This document shows positions 21,661-32,620 of a stretch of 64,000 nt of DNA, in pieces. Positions within the stretch are counted from its first letter, which is position 1; every line of letters begins with the position of its first letter. The position numbers and the translations under genes were made by a program. The stretch is from Pararge aegeria (lineage: Eukaryota > Arthropoda > Insecta > Lepidoptera > Nymphalidae). Location: positions 25,323,986 to 25,387,985 of the forward strand of contig NC_053208.1 of the NCBI RefSeq assembly GCF_905163445.1. The letters are read 5' to 3'. Below the pieces are notes generated by a model. The model made no database searches. It saw only the letters and a list, made by a program, of their open reading frames with translations, and was not told the DNA's origin.

Positions 21661-22289
21661 GGTGTGATCTTCTTCTTGTTCTTCTTTCCTGGGCTTTTTT
21701 CCGTACTTGGTTGGCCGGAACCTGTTGTACGTAGTGCCACTGGTACTGCGGGAACTTAAAACAAGTAGTTATTTTAATGCTTTCTACATTCCAAATTTAA
21801 TTCAATTCGAAAAGGAGTATACAAACAAATAAATTATCTCATTAATAACATTCCTGCCCGCGTTCTTCGTCCGAGTTCATTACGTTTGTTACAAATCCCG
21901 TGGGATATTATACTAATAGAGAAGTGAATGTAGTCTAGTGCTTTAATTTAACTTACAATTTAATTCCCTAAAATTAATTTAAATAGTAGATGACCCGAGC
22001 AAAAAATTAAAATATAATTAAAGCAATTTAAACAAACAAAAAATATATTTAAGAGGTTAAAAATTATGATTTGATATGTAATATGATTTTGTACATATAT
22101 TTAACATCGATTCCCACCAAAGAAATTAAAACTTCACAATAGTAGGGGAGCCCACGATGCTAAGTGGGGATTTACTCGAGCGTCGTAGAGACCTATTGGG
22201 ATGCATAACTTAGATGATAAGAAGAAAAAAATGTTATATGATATATACCTTTACATCGGTGGGGGAAGCGGCTATAGATTTTTAAATAT

Positions 22290-22720
22290 GTAAAAAAAAA
22301 CTCTTGCATGGACATCTTCGAGCGCGTCAGATATTGATAGCATCAATACCCTACGTATAATATAGTATAATAATGTACGTATGTTAATCTGATCGTTTGC
22401 ATGATGCGGGTAATGCGGTAAATACTACATTTAAGGGATGAAAATGAAAAAAACAAAAATTTAATCAAGCGCGTCAAATTTTCTAAGGTAGTGTTAAGTG
22501 CACCAAAAAAAAGCTCTCATTCACTAATCTGACGATTTCGATGGGACGCAAACTCGCGGCCATTTTCATAATGTGCAAAAAAAATTCACCATTTTGAAAT
22601 ACTCAAGCGCGTCATATTAAGATATATATGGTTCATCTTTATATTCTTAACGTACTGTCTCAAAATCTGACGATTATCTAGAGGGATTCGCCTGATCTGA
22701 CAAAAAAAAATTAGAAAAAC
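22290..22720. repeat. Triplicated ~140-bp imperfect tandem repeat
   Basis: Three units each contain an A-run, then agcgcgtca (at about 22322, 22466 and 22603, spaced 144 and 137 bp), then tctga(t)cg (about 22388, 22530 and 22669, spaced 142 and 139 bp). The units are strongly diverged between these anchors. No open reading runs through. Nature unknown. Confidence 0.65.
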
Positions 22721-22819
22721 GGTTCACCTTAAAGGCCCCCCCTGCAACTTCCCGCTAATTCCATTCCTAGGCGCTTAAAATTGTACTTATGACATTTTTG
22801 AGCTCAAAATATAATTTAT

Positions 22820-23443
22820 ATGATATTTTGAGTTATTATAATATAATTTATATGTCAGCACGAAAGTCTGATAGGAGTTTCATAGAACACTATTTTCAAA
22901 CCGAATTACTTTTGAATGGATCAAGCAATTTTCACGCGATTTTATCATCCTCATAAGTAATCAATTTTAATTGATCGGACAACAAATTTCGGAGTAATCC
23001 CGAAAAAAAAACTTTTTCGGGTTTGTTTCGTTCACGATATCTCTCGAACGAATCGACGAAATCGAGTTTTTTGGATAGGCATAATTGAGATATTATATTT
23101 TTAAGCTTTTAAATTTTATTTGGTTGAACGTGCTAATCTCAGAAAATAGAAAATGCTGTTTCGGTTTTTTTTTTGGATTGAATATAACATCATGCTACGA
23201 CAAATGGCTACTATCATTAATTAGAAATGTTGCAAAAACTGCAATAAATATCCTTTTTGAGAGATTCTTATGCGTGCGATGCGTGAACGGTAAACGTTAC
23301 GCCAAACGACGGAAGTAAGTATATCGGAATTGTCGGAATTGTTGTTTCTTTAAAGGTCTATAAAACGCGCGTCAGTCCGCGTCAACATACGACTATTTTT
23401 GTAAGTCGAATCATTCGCGGGCGACGTCGCGCGGGTTCACTAG
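22820..23443 (+). mobile_element. Helitron, second family (copy 1)
   Basis: The 3' end CGGGCGACGTCGCGCGGG then CTAG at 23440-23443 followed by T. The body (aacggtaaacgttacgccaa, tataaaacgcgcgtcagt) is shared with the minus-strand copy at 29450-29947. The 5' end is approximate. Contains the near-palindrome CCCGAAAAA/TTTTTCGGG at 23002-23024. Confidence 0.6.
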
Positions 23444-24690
23444 TATTATAATTACACTTCAATTACCATGTGATCATATTCTTGTTATCTGATGGTGGTA
23501 GCCAGCGAGGATACATTTTTTTGCCTTGTAACGGAGTTTTTTCTATTACTGTGCCATATGCGATGTTTAGTAGAACAACTTATTGTGACAGAGCTGTAAT
23601 TAATGTGCCTGTGGTAATGTGCCTGCAGATCAGAATACAGTTGTCGCCACCCCTCATCTTCTACAACTCTCGCATATAGTAATACCTAAAGTATAAAAGT
23701 TTAAGTTTTTAAGTTTCAAAGTATAAAATTTATTTTATTATATCATTTATTAATTTACTTTTTATTTTTGCCAAATTATATACATTAAAACAGTTCTATA
23801 CAAAATTATAAAACAAAACATCCACTTCTAAAGGCAATATCCCTCAGTGTCAGTGATTAGCGCTCGATCCCAGTAGAGCAATGCGCTGCTATTTTCAAGT
23901 ATTGACGCCGGGTCGTACTTACTTCTCTAAGGGCAAGCTGTTGATGGATTATCCTGACTAAAAGATGGATGATGAAGAGCTGGGCGATGTTACACTCAAC
24001 ATTTGAGTGACAACATCATCAACAGATCATTATTTTTTGAAGTACAAATTCTTTCTTCAAAGTGTACTTACTATGTAGAACCACAACCAACCGGGAAATA
24101 TTACGCCAAAAGTACTTAAACAGGAAGAGATGTATAAATAGGTCGGCGCCACCTAGCAACACGATCCACCGATACCAGGGGTGCATAAACAGGAAGGGCA
24201 GTAAAATTTCCACGAACGCTCGTAACTATAACACGGCATACAAAACTTTTGAATCCGATGTTATGACGGTTAAGTTTGGTAGCATTGGCTTCCAAACAAA
24301 TGTTGATTTATATGCTTATCTATGTAGTTCACCACAAGCAAATGGTTTAATGCTGTCGTTAAGCAACAAATACCAATATCGAATGTATTTGTATGTTGAC
24401 CAGTTCGTCTAGTTCATCTTGTCTTGATATATTTTATGTTGTACATATAATATAATTAGTGGATCAAAAGCAAATACATCTTTATTTCAAGTATGACACC
24501 TTATTTTAGAAAATGCAAGTTTATCTATTTGACCATAAAATCAAAATTAGCTGATTATAATTGAAAATGCTGACTGAAAAGAAGTCTTCAATTTTTAAAT
24601 ATAATTTAAATGTTTGGGAAAATTTAAATAAGGTAGGGGTAAGAAAGGTATAAAACGCGACACATTTGTTATTTATTTTGCGAAATATGC
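23444..24690. other. No gene or recognised repeat seen
   Basis: AT-rich DNA; open readings at 24019-24412 on both strands have no recognisable motif and overlap each other, so neither was accepted. Confidence 0.4.
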
Positions 24691-24738
24691 TTAGAGGGTA
24701 TATTGCCGAAGATCTGTTTTGTGTGGAGTATAAGGATT
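24691..24738 (+). mobile_element. Orphan fragment of the Penelope pLTR region
   Basis: TAGAGGGTATATTGCCGAAG at 24694 onward matches the coding strand of the Penelope-like element from just at its predicted ribozyme cut site (9945) to about 9898, with two mismatches. Homology begins within two bases of the predicted cleavage position and stops after about 48 bp, next to a Helitron end. Confidence 0.75.
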
Positions 24739-24749
24739 TTATATACATA

Positions 24750-25500
24750 CTAGTTGACCCGCGCAACTTCGTCTGCATATAATCGGTTTTAATGTCTTGA
24801 AAAACCAAGAACCTAATTGCAGCGCCACCTACCGGGTCCAATTTTATTTCCAAACTATATAATACGCGGCCGGGCGGCCCTCTGCATTTTTCTTGCTTTT
24901 AGCATTTCTATACCCGTCGTTACTTCTAAACGATAAGTCCAATTTATTTTTAATTATAAAACTATTTATTACGATAAGGTAATCCTTATCGAAATAAATA
25001 TCACAGGAACACAGGAATGTCACCATCTTTAGATTGTACCCGTGTTTTGATTGACAAACTATAATAATATTTTTATTAATAAGAACCACATTGTGGCTTA
25101 AAAGTTAGACTTATAGCCTCCCAGACTTTTGTGTTGGTAATAATGATTACTTTAAACATCTAGTACATTATTTTTATGTATTATCAATCATTTTCGCAGC
25201 GAACGCCCGTAAAACTACAAGTGGGTATGACATCTCGTTATATTTCAGCCAATTTACAATAAAACATAGTAAAAAACACTAAAACCTTCCGTACGAATCA
25301 CTCTGTTAACTTAGTGAAAACCGTATGAAAATCCGTTCGGTAGAAGCCTATAAGCTATTCACGTCTATATTGTATGTCTCTGCCAAATTTTAGCCAAATC
25401 GGATCATTCGTTGTGACGTTAAAGCGTAACAAACATCCATACATCAATTCAGCTTAAAGACATTTTTTCACAAACTTTCGCATTTATAATATTAGTAGGA
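24750..25500 (-). mobile_element. Non-autonomous Helitron
   Basis: Minus strand: the TCCTACTAATATTATAAATG 5' end is at 25500; the 3' end with GCAGACGAAGTTGCGCGGGT and CTAG is at 24750-24753. Full length about 751 bp, no coding capacity. Confidence 0.8.
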
Positions 25501-26316
25501 AAGTACGCATGCATTCGAACGTTGTCCCACGTGCCTTGCGACTTTCTGTTATCTGTGAAGGATTATGTCCTTTATCTCCGACAATATTTATCAAATCTTC
25601 ATTAAAATTAAACAACACATGCTTGATAGTGTGCACATTCAAATAAAAAAAAAAAATACTAAAATCGGTTCATATTTAAAGGACCTATGAAGTAATATTG
25701 ATAAAAAAATTATTCCCATTTCTCGTTTATTGTTGATATAAATAATATATATATTATAGTTTTAGTTCAGTAGTTTTCACGTGCTGCCCGGCAAGACAGA
25801 CAGACAGACGGACAAAAATTAAATAAAAACCTGTTTGTTCGATTATTAATAAATAAATAAATAAAATAAAAATAAAATAAAATCATTTTATTTCAGGTCG
25901 GGGACCCATATACAAAATTTTACACAAAATAAATATACATATAAGACAGATTTTAAAAATAAACACAAAATAAATATAAGACCGATTTTAAAAATAAATA
26001 AATAAAGAGAAAAAAAAAAAAAAAAAACAATAATTAATCATCCCGTGGTAAAAAATTTCAAAATATTCAAAATGTACAGATATCTTCTAGTTACAGATTG
26101 ATTATAAGTATTGATTATAAGTAAGATTATAAGTATATATCAAAAATATGTAATTTTTTTATTCAATATCACGAAGCAAACAAGTCTAGCTAAGTCCAAG
26201 TCATAGCTTATTTTAAGTGTACAAATAAACATCTTATAAAATAATATGCCACTTGTCTAAGTAACCCAACTTCAAAAATTGGCCCCGTTGCACTGACTTG
26301 AGTGACCCATAGTAAT
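25501..26316. other. A-rich, partly repetitive DNA, no gene
   Basis: Contains a block (gtgaaggattatgtccttta) also found at 35617, a GACA repeat near 25795-25813, and long A/T-rich AAATAAA runs around 25850-26020 that probably are LINE tails on the minus strand. No coding support. Confidence 0.45.
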
Positions 26317-26560
26317 TCTACTAATATTATAAATGTGAAAGTGTGGATGTTTGGATATTTGTTACTCAATCAGGTCGCAACGATTGAACCGATTTGGCTG
26401 ATATTTGTTTCAGAGATAGATTGTAGTCTGGAATAGCATATAGGCTACCATTTATCCCGGAAAATAAGAGAGTGCGCGGGAATAAAAGCTCTTGATCCAC
26501 ACGAACATTTTAGTTTCAATAATACTAATCTAAATTTCAAGTCGATCGCTTTAGCAAGTA
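26317..26560 (+). mobile_element. Helitron 5' part
   Basis: Starts TCTACTAATATTATAAATGT at 26317. The body blocks (accgatttggctgatatttg, tttatcccgg) are typical of a second Helitron body type. The 3' end was not found. Confidence 0.6.
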
Positions 26561-26779
26561 TTTACTAAAAAACTCAGTGTAGTGTTTTCAAGTCATAAAC
26601 TTTTACATTTTTTTTATTTTTTATTGAGATATAATCGCAGTAGGTACCTACTAACACAAATAAAAAAAAACATTAAAAGTTAAAAAAAGGTACAAATTCC
26701 ATCCTAGTTACAAGTTATAACAAAGTTTGTGTGGCAATAACAATGATAATCGGATTTTAAACTCTTTGCTTTAGACAGT

Positions 26780-27015
26780 TATAGCTGTGGTTCATTGAAG
26801 AACTTTGAGAATTCCATTCAAAAAGCTAAAAATTATGGCTACAAAAGTGGAAGAAAGTTTGTACGAGTTCTTTCAAAGTTTTAGGGGGGGGACGAAAACG
26901 CGGGAACAGGTAGTAAGGAATTTAATATTTCTAACTCTTTTCTTATATGTAGTCCTGGTGATCGCGCAGCCTCGAGGCTCGGTCGTTGACCCGGGCACGT
27001 GACGCAATCCGAAGT
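26780..27015 (+). repeat. Dispersed repeat X, copy 3
   Basis: Longer 5' side (ttatagctgtggttcattga) before the attccattcaaaaagctaaa block, ending with cggtcgttgacccgggcacg and tgacg. Confidence 0.8.
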
Positions 27016-27089
27016 TTATATTGTGTTATATAAAGCCACAATTAATGAAACGCTATACTTCCCTTATTCCTTTATTCCTTATACCTTAT

Positions 27090-27178
27090 CCCTTATCCCC
27101 TTTCATTATCCCTATCCCTATCCCTATCCCTTTCCCTATCCCTATCCCTATGCCTATCCCTATCCCTATCCCTATCCA
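27090..27178 (+). repeat. (CCCTAT)n microsatellite at a Helitron 5' end
   Basis: About a dozen CCCTAT units with a few variants. The tract runs directly into the Helitron head at 27179. Same arrangement at 36500-36557 and 38255-38298. Open readings across it are low-complexity artefacts. Confidence 0.85.
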
Positions 27179-27627
27179 TACTAATATTATAAATGTCAAT
27201 GTAAGTTTGTTTGTTACGCTTTCACGCAAAAACTACTTAACTGATCCTCATGAAACTTTGTAAACATATTGTTGAAAGTGTTAGAAGTAATATAGCATAC
27301 TTTTTATCCCAACATTAAGCTCGGTTCCTTTGGGAGAGGGGATGAAAGTGTTTGACGATTTTACACCATAACCGACAAATTATAACCGATTTAAATAATT
27401 ATTTTTGTACTATAGAGGTTTTAATCTGTGTTTAATTTTGCCCAAACATTGTGTAGATCTGATCTAATGTGGTTGGAGATAGAGGACAGGACTCCTCAGC
27501 GGACCGCAGCAAACCCCTCATTTAGGGCTTAGCGATACTGAATACTTTAATTTTTTTTAGAACTACAACTAAATTGAATGCCGCACCAAAAAACAAAATC
27601 AAACGCAGACGAAGTCGCGGGCAATAG
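27179..27627 (+). mobile_element. Non-autonomous Helitron (TACTAATATTATAAATG type)
   Basis: The head is TACTAATATTATAAATGTC; the body has acgctttcacgcaaaaacta and gcttagcgatactgaatac; the 3' hairpin region CGCAGACGAAGTCGCGGGC ends in CAATAG rather than CAGCTAG, so the terminal CTAG is damaged. Confidence 0.75.
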
Positions 27628-27632
27628 GATAC

Positions 27633-27890
27633 TTACCTGATCCCGACATTAAGGTCAGTTCCTTTGGAAGAGGGAATGATAGTGTTTGACGATTGTACCC
27701 CATAACTCCGTCAAATGAGAACCGATTTAAATAATTATTTTTGTACTATAGAGGTTATAATATCTGTTCAATTTTGCCTACATTTCGTGTTGATCTGATG
27801 AATGTGATTGGAGATAGAGGACAGAACTCCTCAGCCGACAGCAGCAAACCCTTCATTTAAAGCTTAGCGATATTGAATACATAAAGTGCT
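27633..27890 (+). mobile_element. Helitron fragment of the same family
   Basis: Second partial copy of the body (ggtcagttcctttggaagag through cttcatttaaagcttagcga) joined to the first in the same orientation. Both true ends are missing. Confidence 0.65.
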
Positions 27891-28119
27891 ATCTCATTTA
27901 TGGGGAATTTAGTGCTAGGACCAATAGCACTTATGTTAGAAATGTTCTTCGTTACCCATTAGCATATGAATCAACTAACAATGCGATTTCGATTCTTCCT
28001 TTAACGAATAGATACTATTCATAGTAAGTGATAGAAAGAGCTTAGACTCAGATCAGCCAGATTTTCTTAGATATTGTTTACTATGTGTATTGAAAAATGT
28101 ATTTTTACAAACTACTTCG

Positions 28120-28350
28120 GCTTTATTCAGGTATAGCTGTAGATCCTTGAAAAACTTTAAAAATTCCATACATAATGTGTACGAAAGTGGAACAAAGTTT
28201 GTACGAGTTCTTTCAAAGTTGTACGGGGACGAAAACGCGGGAAATAGGTAGTAAAAAATTAAATATTTCTCTTTTCTCATATGTAGTCCTGGTGATCGCG
28301 CAGCTACGCGGCTCGGTCGTTGACCCCGGGCACGTGGAGCAATCCTAAGT
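28120..28350 (+). repeat. Dispersed repeat X, copy 4
   Basis: ttgtacggggacgaaaacgc, gtagtcctggtgat and cggtcgttgaccccgggcac in standard order. Confidence 0.8.
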
Positions 28351-28359
28351 TTATCTTAT

Positions 28360-28530
28360 ATATATATATTTCTTGTCTTTATATATATATTTCTTGTGTG
28401 TGTGTGTGTATGTCACTGAACTCCTCCTAAACGGCTGGACCGATTTGAATGAATTTTTTGGTATGCGTTTGGGTGGCTTCCTGGATAGATTAGATTTACA
28501 AATCAGACCGACAGATGGCATTGGGGTTCG
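28360..28530 (+). mobile_element. Helitron head fragment (third type)
   Basis: ATATATATTTCTTGTGTGTG followed by tgtcactgaactcctcctaa and aacggctggaccgattt, a known kind of lepidopteran Helitron start. It is interrupted near 28535. Confidence 0.4.
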
Positions 28531-28563
28531 CTAGTATTGTTAAAATGCAACAATTAACGAAAT

Positions 28564-29227
28564 TCTATACTTATATTATAAAGATGAAAGATTATTTTGG
28601 TTGTTTGTTTGTTTGTAAGTGCTGGAATAATTTAAACCACTTTTTCAGCAAAAGAAAGTTTACCTATCACGAAGTAACATGGGCTATATTTATTTTCAAA
28701 AAAATTGCAATAATTTGCCTATAAAATTCATAACGTGCGAAAATATTGATTATACATTAAAAGGATGTACTACATGATGAAAGTATTCATTATTACCTAC
28801 AAGTCTGCAAAGGAATATATATAACTATCATAGTGAAGTCGCAATAACAGTTTTTGTGTTCCAAAATTATAGAAATCGCCGGTGGAAACAAAATTGAGTT
28901 ACATTACATACACAGTTTCGCAGTATTAACTCTAATTTAAATAAATAGTTTTGTCATCAAGGTAATTTTTTTATAGCTCTTTTTTATTTATTTCCATGGG
29001 ACATTTAATTTAGGAGTAATCGCGAGTTTAAAGAATTTAACGTCTACCCAGAAACAAAACAGTTATTTTTAAAAACTACTGCAGATTTTCAAAAAAAGAT
29101 CTTAAAAATATCTGTAGCTAACTAACTACACCTTAAGTAAATGTCACACATCTCCAAAATTAACTAGATCCTAAAGGATGCTTTAAAAACAAGAACAACG
29201 TCGGACGACGTTACGGCCAACAGCTAG
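28564..29227 (+). mobile_element. Complete non-autonomous Helitron, family E
   Basis: 664 bp from TCTATACTTATATTATAAAG to CTAG (29224-29227) followed by T. A perfect 7-bp hairpin, AACGTCG-GA-CGACGTT (29197-29212), lies 11 bases before the CTAG, as required for a Helitron 3' end. No Rep/helicase coding. A second, 3'-truncated copy lies at 37395-37860. Confidence 0.85.
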
Positions 29228-29259
29228 TAATAAAGTAATATCCTGATATTACTTTATTA
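29228..29259. repeat. Perfect 15-bp palindrome abutting a Helitron 3' end
   Basis: TAATAAAGTAATATC (29228-29242), 2-nt centre, exact complement (29245-29259). It begins at the first base after the Helitron CTAG. Confidence 0.85.
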
Positions 29260-29449
29260 CCGCGTATATTCAGCAATACCTGAAAATCAGTTCCTTGATT
29301 TATACGTAATGATGTGCACCTAAGGGTGATTTAAGATAGATAGATAGATAAGGGTGATTTCCAGATTTTTAGAATCATGGTATTTTAAAAATCTAAGCTT
29401 TCGGGGACTATAGAATTTTACTGAGATCCATTCAGATTTTTATTAGTTA

Positions 29450-29947
29450 CTAGCGGACCCGCGCGACTTCGTCCGCGAATGAGTCAACTTCAAAAAGTAG
29501 TCGTATGTTGTCGAGGACTGTTTTATAGAACTTTAAAGAAACAATTCCGATATACTTACTACATATTTCCGTCGTTTGGCGTAACGTTTACCGTTCACGC
29601 ATCGCACGCATCGGAATCTCTTAAAAGAATAGTTTTTGAAACATTTCTCATTAATTATGGTGGCCATTGGTCGTAGCGTGATGTTATATAGCCTTAATTG
29701 TTACTAACAATCCAAAAAAAAATCAAAATCGAAATAGCCTTTTCTGAGATTAGCGCGTTTAACCAAACAAACTCAAAAGCTTGATAATATTTCAACTATA
29801 CCTATCTAAAAAAACCTAAAACTACGTTTCGCGGATTTTGAAAGGCAAATGCGGAAAAAATAGCGATGCCATCTTATAGAAGCTGAAATTCATTCCATCC
29901 TTTCGGGATAAAAAGAAGCCATGAGCTATTCCAGGGTGGTACATATG
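29450..29947 (-). mobile_element. Helitron, second family (copy 2), truncated
   Basis: Minus strand 3' end GACGAAGTCGCGCGGGTCCG then CTAG at 29450-29453. The body is shared with 22820-23443 (gcgtaacgtttaccgttcac on the plus strand near 29578). It runs to 29947, where LTR copy A starts, so the LTR element is inserted in it or broke it. Confidence 0.65.
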
Positions 29948-30977
29948 TGTTAGGAAATAGAGAATTACAGCACTTTATCTATGATAAACCCGAAGATTTT
30001 ATTAAATATATCAACAACTCATAGTTTGTTTACTCATTGATAGTGTTTTGAAAATAGAATAATGGCCTTTAGTAGACTATCAAAGAAAAATATAGGATCT
30101 ATGGCGGGTGACGCGAGTTTGACAAGAATACAAGATAGATTGGCGGGAAAGAAAAGTTCTTCTTCTTCTTAGTCGTTTCAGTCTTGACAGACTGGTCGTG
30201 GTCGTCATCTGGGTTTTGTGGCTCGCTTGACAATACTTCGCCACTCTTCTCTAACGATTGCCTTTCTTGCGCATTCATGTAGAGGAGCCTCGATTGTGGC
30301 CTTCACTTGGTCCGTCCATCTCATCGGAAGAAAAGTTAGCACGGATTTAAATTAATGAATTGAGAAAAGGAGATTAAGTTAAGTATTGTGGATAGAACGT
30401 TACAAATTGGTAATAGATGATTTATAATGGAAATGATATACATAACAAAATATTGTTGTGGCGGACAAGAGTCGTATATACTGTTGATGGAGTTGAGATA
30501 AGTTGTTAAAAGTTGTTGGTACTATGGATGTACCTGATGTTGCATCAGATAAGTATATCTCATCCTTTGGGTTATTTAAGTATCATATATGGAGCCCTAG
30601 CAATATTTTACACACACAGTTTATATAGCAGAGGTTGCTCTATACTAACAACTTGTTCCAAAAGTCCTGATGTTATAAGTGATCATAGTAGTTATGTTTG
30701 ACCTGTATTATATGTCTTGTATCAAAGGGCCTAGCGTTATATCATATGACATTGTTGTAATTGTGTTTATAAGTCTTGTTTTAATTATATAAAAGACCAA
30801 CGGTAGAGTTTCTTGTCAGTGGTCTTCTCTGCCGAAGACAGCATTCCGAACCGGTAGTAGAGTCATTTAAAGGTAACAAGGAATTATAGAGAAGCTTAAT
30901 ATAAAGTATTAGAATCGGTCCAGTTGTTTTATTTTACTCCTTGGGAAGACAGGGTTATAAAGTACAGACCCGCAACA
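29948..30977 (+). mobile_element. LTR-like repeat, copy A
   Basis: First of three direct copies (A, B, C) that start TGTTAGGAAATAG and run to ...ACAGACCC(A/G)CAACA, giving the short TGTT...AACA inverted ends typical of LTRs. It holds an ATATAAAAGA-like signal near 30787 and a conserved ccagtggtcttctctgccga-type block near 30820. Copy A is longer than B and C because of a 169-bp insertion plus its duplication at 30159-30337. The LTR 3' limit could instead lie ~200 bp further right, because the next segment is also shared by all three. Confidence 0.7.
30159..30327 (-). mobile_element. RTE-type LINE tail inserted in LTR copy A
   Basis: 169 bp flanked by a perfect 10-bp duplication, AAGAAAAGTT (30149-30158 and 30328-30337). 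Minus strand: an open C-terminal reading RWTDQVKATIEAPLHECARK followed by AIVREEWRSIVKRATKPR and a stop, typical of the RTE-group ORF end. The tail consists of AAG units. Strongly 5'-truncated. Confidence 0.8.
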
Positions 30978-31208
30978 CTGCTTTAATGCAGGTTGGTGGG
31001 CTTTAATGATATCTTTTATAAAATAAAACCTTAATAGTAATGAAGAATAATAGTCATGAGAATACATAATTACTGCTAAGAAACTAGGTATTTAGCTTCA
31101 ATAATACTGATAATTAATAAAAAATCAAAGTGCCATCCTGAACATTGTTAGTATTGAAGTTAATAAGTGAACTGGCCTCCCATTCTCTATTTTTGTAGCA
31201 CATGCATG
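30978..31208 (+). other. Segment following LTR copy A
   Basis: Begins CTGCTTTAATGCAGG (a small stem) and is shared, with differences, after copies B (32051 on) and C (35464-35590). It runs straight into the TG of copy B. It may be the start of the internal region or the true end of the repeat. Confidence 0.55.
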
Positions 31209-32050
31209 TGTTAGGAAATAGGGAATTATAGCACTTTATCTATGATAAACCCGATGATTATATTAAATATATCAACAAATCATAGTTTGTATACTCATTG
31301 ATAGTGTATTGAAAATAGAATAATGGCCTTTAGTAGACTGTCAAAGAAAAATATAGGATCTATGGCGGGAGACGCGAGTTCGACAAGATCGATTGGCGGG
31401 AAAGAAAAGTTAGCACGGATTTTAATTAATTAATTGAGAAAAGGAGATTAAGTAAAGTATTGTGGATAGAACGTTACAAATTGGGAATAGATGATTTATA
31501 ATGGAAACGATATACTTAAGGAAATATTGTTGTGTCGAAACAAGAGTCGTATGTATTGGTGATGGAGTTGAGATAAGTTGTTGGTACTATGTTGGTACCT
31601 GATGTTGCATCAGATAAGTATATATCATCTTTTGGTTTATTTAGGTATCATATATGGAGCCCTAGCATAACTTTATACCGACAGTTTATGTAGCAGAGGT
31701 TGCTCTATACAAACAACTTGTTCCAAAAGTCCTAATGTTATAAGTGATAATAGTAGTTATGTTCGACCTGTCTTATATGTCTTGTATCAAAGGGCCTAGC
31801 GTTATTACATATGACAATGTTGTAATTGTGTTTATAAGTTGTTTTAATTGATTGAATAAAAGAGCATAGGTAGAGTTTCTTGCCAGTGGTCTTCTCTGCC
31901 GAAGACAGCATTCCGAACTGGTAGTAGAGTCATTTGAAGGTAACAATTAATATGAATTATAGAGAAGCCTAATATACAGTATTAGAGTCAGTCTAGTTGT
32001 TTTATTTCACTCCTTGGGAAGTCAGGTTTATAGAGTACAGACCCACAACA
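31209..32050 (+). mobile_element. LTR-like repeat, copy B
   Basis: 842 bp, TGTTAGGAAATAGGG to CACAACA, with AATAAAAGAGC near 31855 as likely polyadenylation signal. Very similar to copy C; copy A is more diverged. Confidence 0.75.
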
Positions 32051-32305
32051 CTGCTCTAAAGCAGGTTGGTGGGCTTTAATGATGTCTTTTATAAAATGAA
32101 TACTTTAATATGAGAAACTAGGTATTTAGCTTCAATAATACTGTTAATTAATGAAAGATCTAAGTGCCATCCTGAACATTGTTGGTATTGAAAGGAATAT
32201 CTGACTACCATGGCTTTCCATTCTCTATATTTTTTTAGCATCAGAAGTGGGATCCTAGTCATGCCCAATTTATGCCTTTCTCTAATGCAGATTTACTTTT
32301 TTTAG

Positions 32306-32620
32306 AACCATCCCGTCAAATATGGACATAGTAAAGAGTTTGATGTTTTTGATGATGCCTCAACTTTTTGCTGCTATGTGCTAACACAGAAACACTCTGG
32401 AGACAAAGCGCCATGCTTGTTGAAATTCTATTTAAGGATATGTGGTCCGGGGAACCAATTAATAACCATCCCGGCAAATGTGGATATAGTACATGGTTTG
32501 ATGTTTTTGATGATGTCTCAACTAATAGCTGGTATGTGCTAAAACAGAAACACTCTGGAGACAGAGCACCAGACTTGGTAAAATTCCATTGAAGTATATG
32601 TGGTCCGGGGAACCAATTGA
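32306..32620 (+). repeat. Tandem duplication of ~157 bp
   Basis: Two direct units, each starting aaccatcccg and ending tgtggtccggggaaccaatt. Each can be read as a ~44-residue peptide with FDVFDD and QKHSGD in common, but the frames of the two units differ because the unit is not a multiple of three. No larger protein is supported. Confidence 0.75.

Noticed and set aside
26999..27263. Open readings rich in Pro, Tyr and Ile
   Set aside because: They translate the CCCTAT microsatellite and the adjoining Helitron head; no protein is supported.
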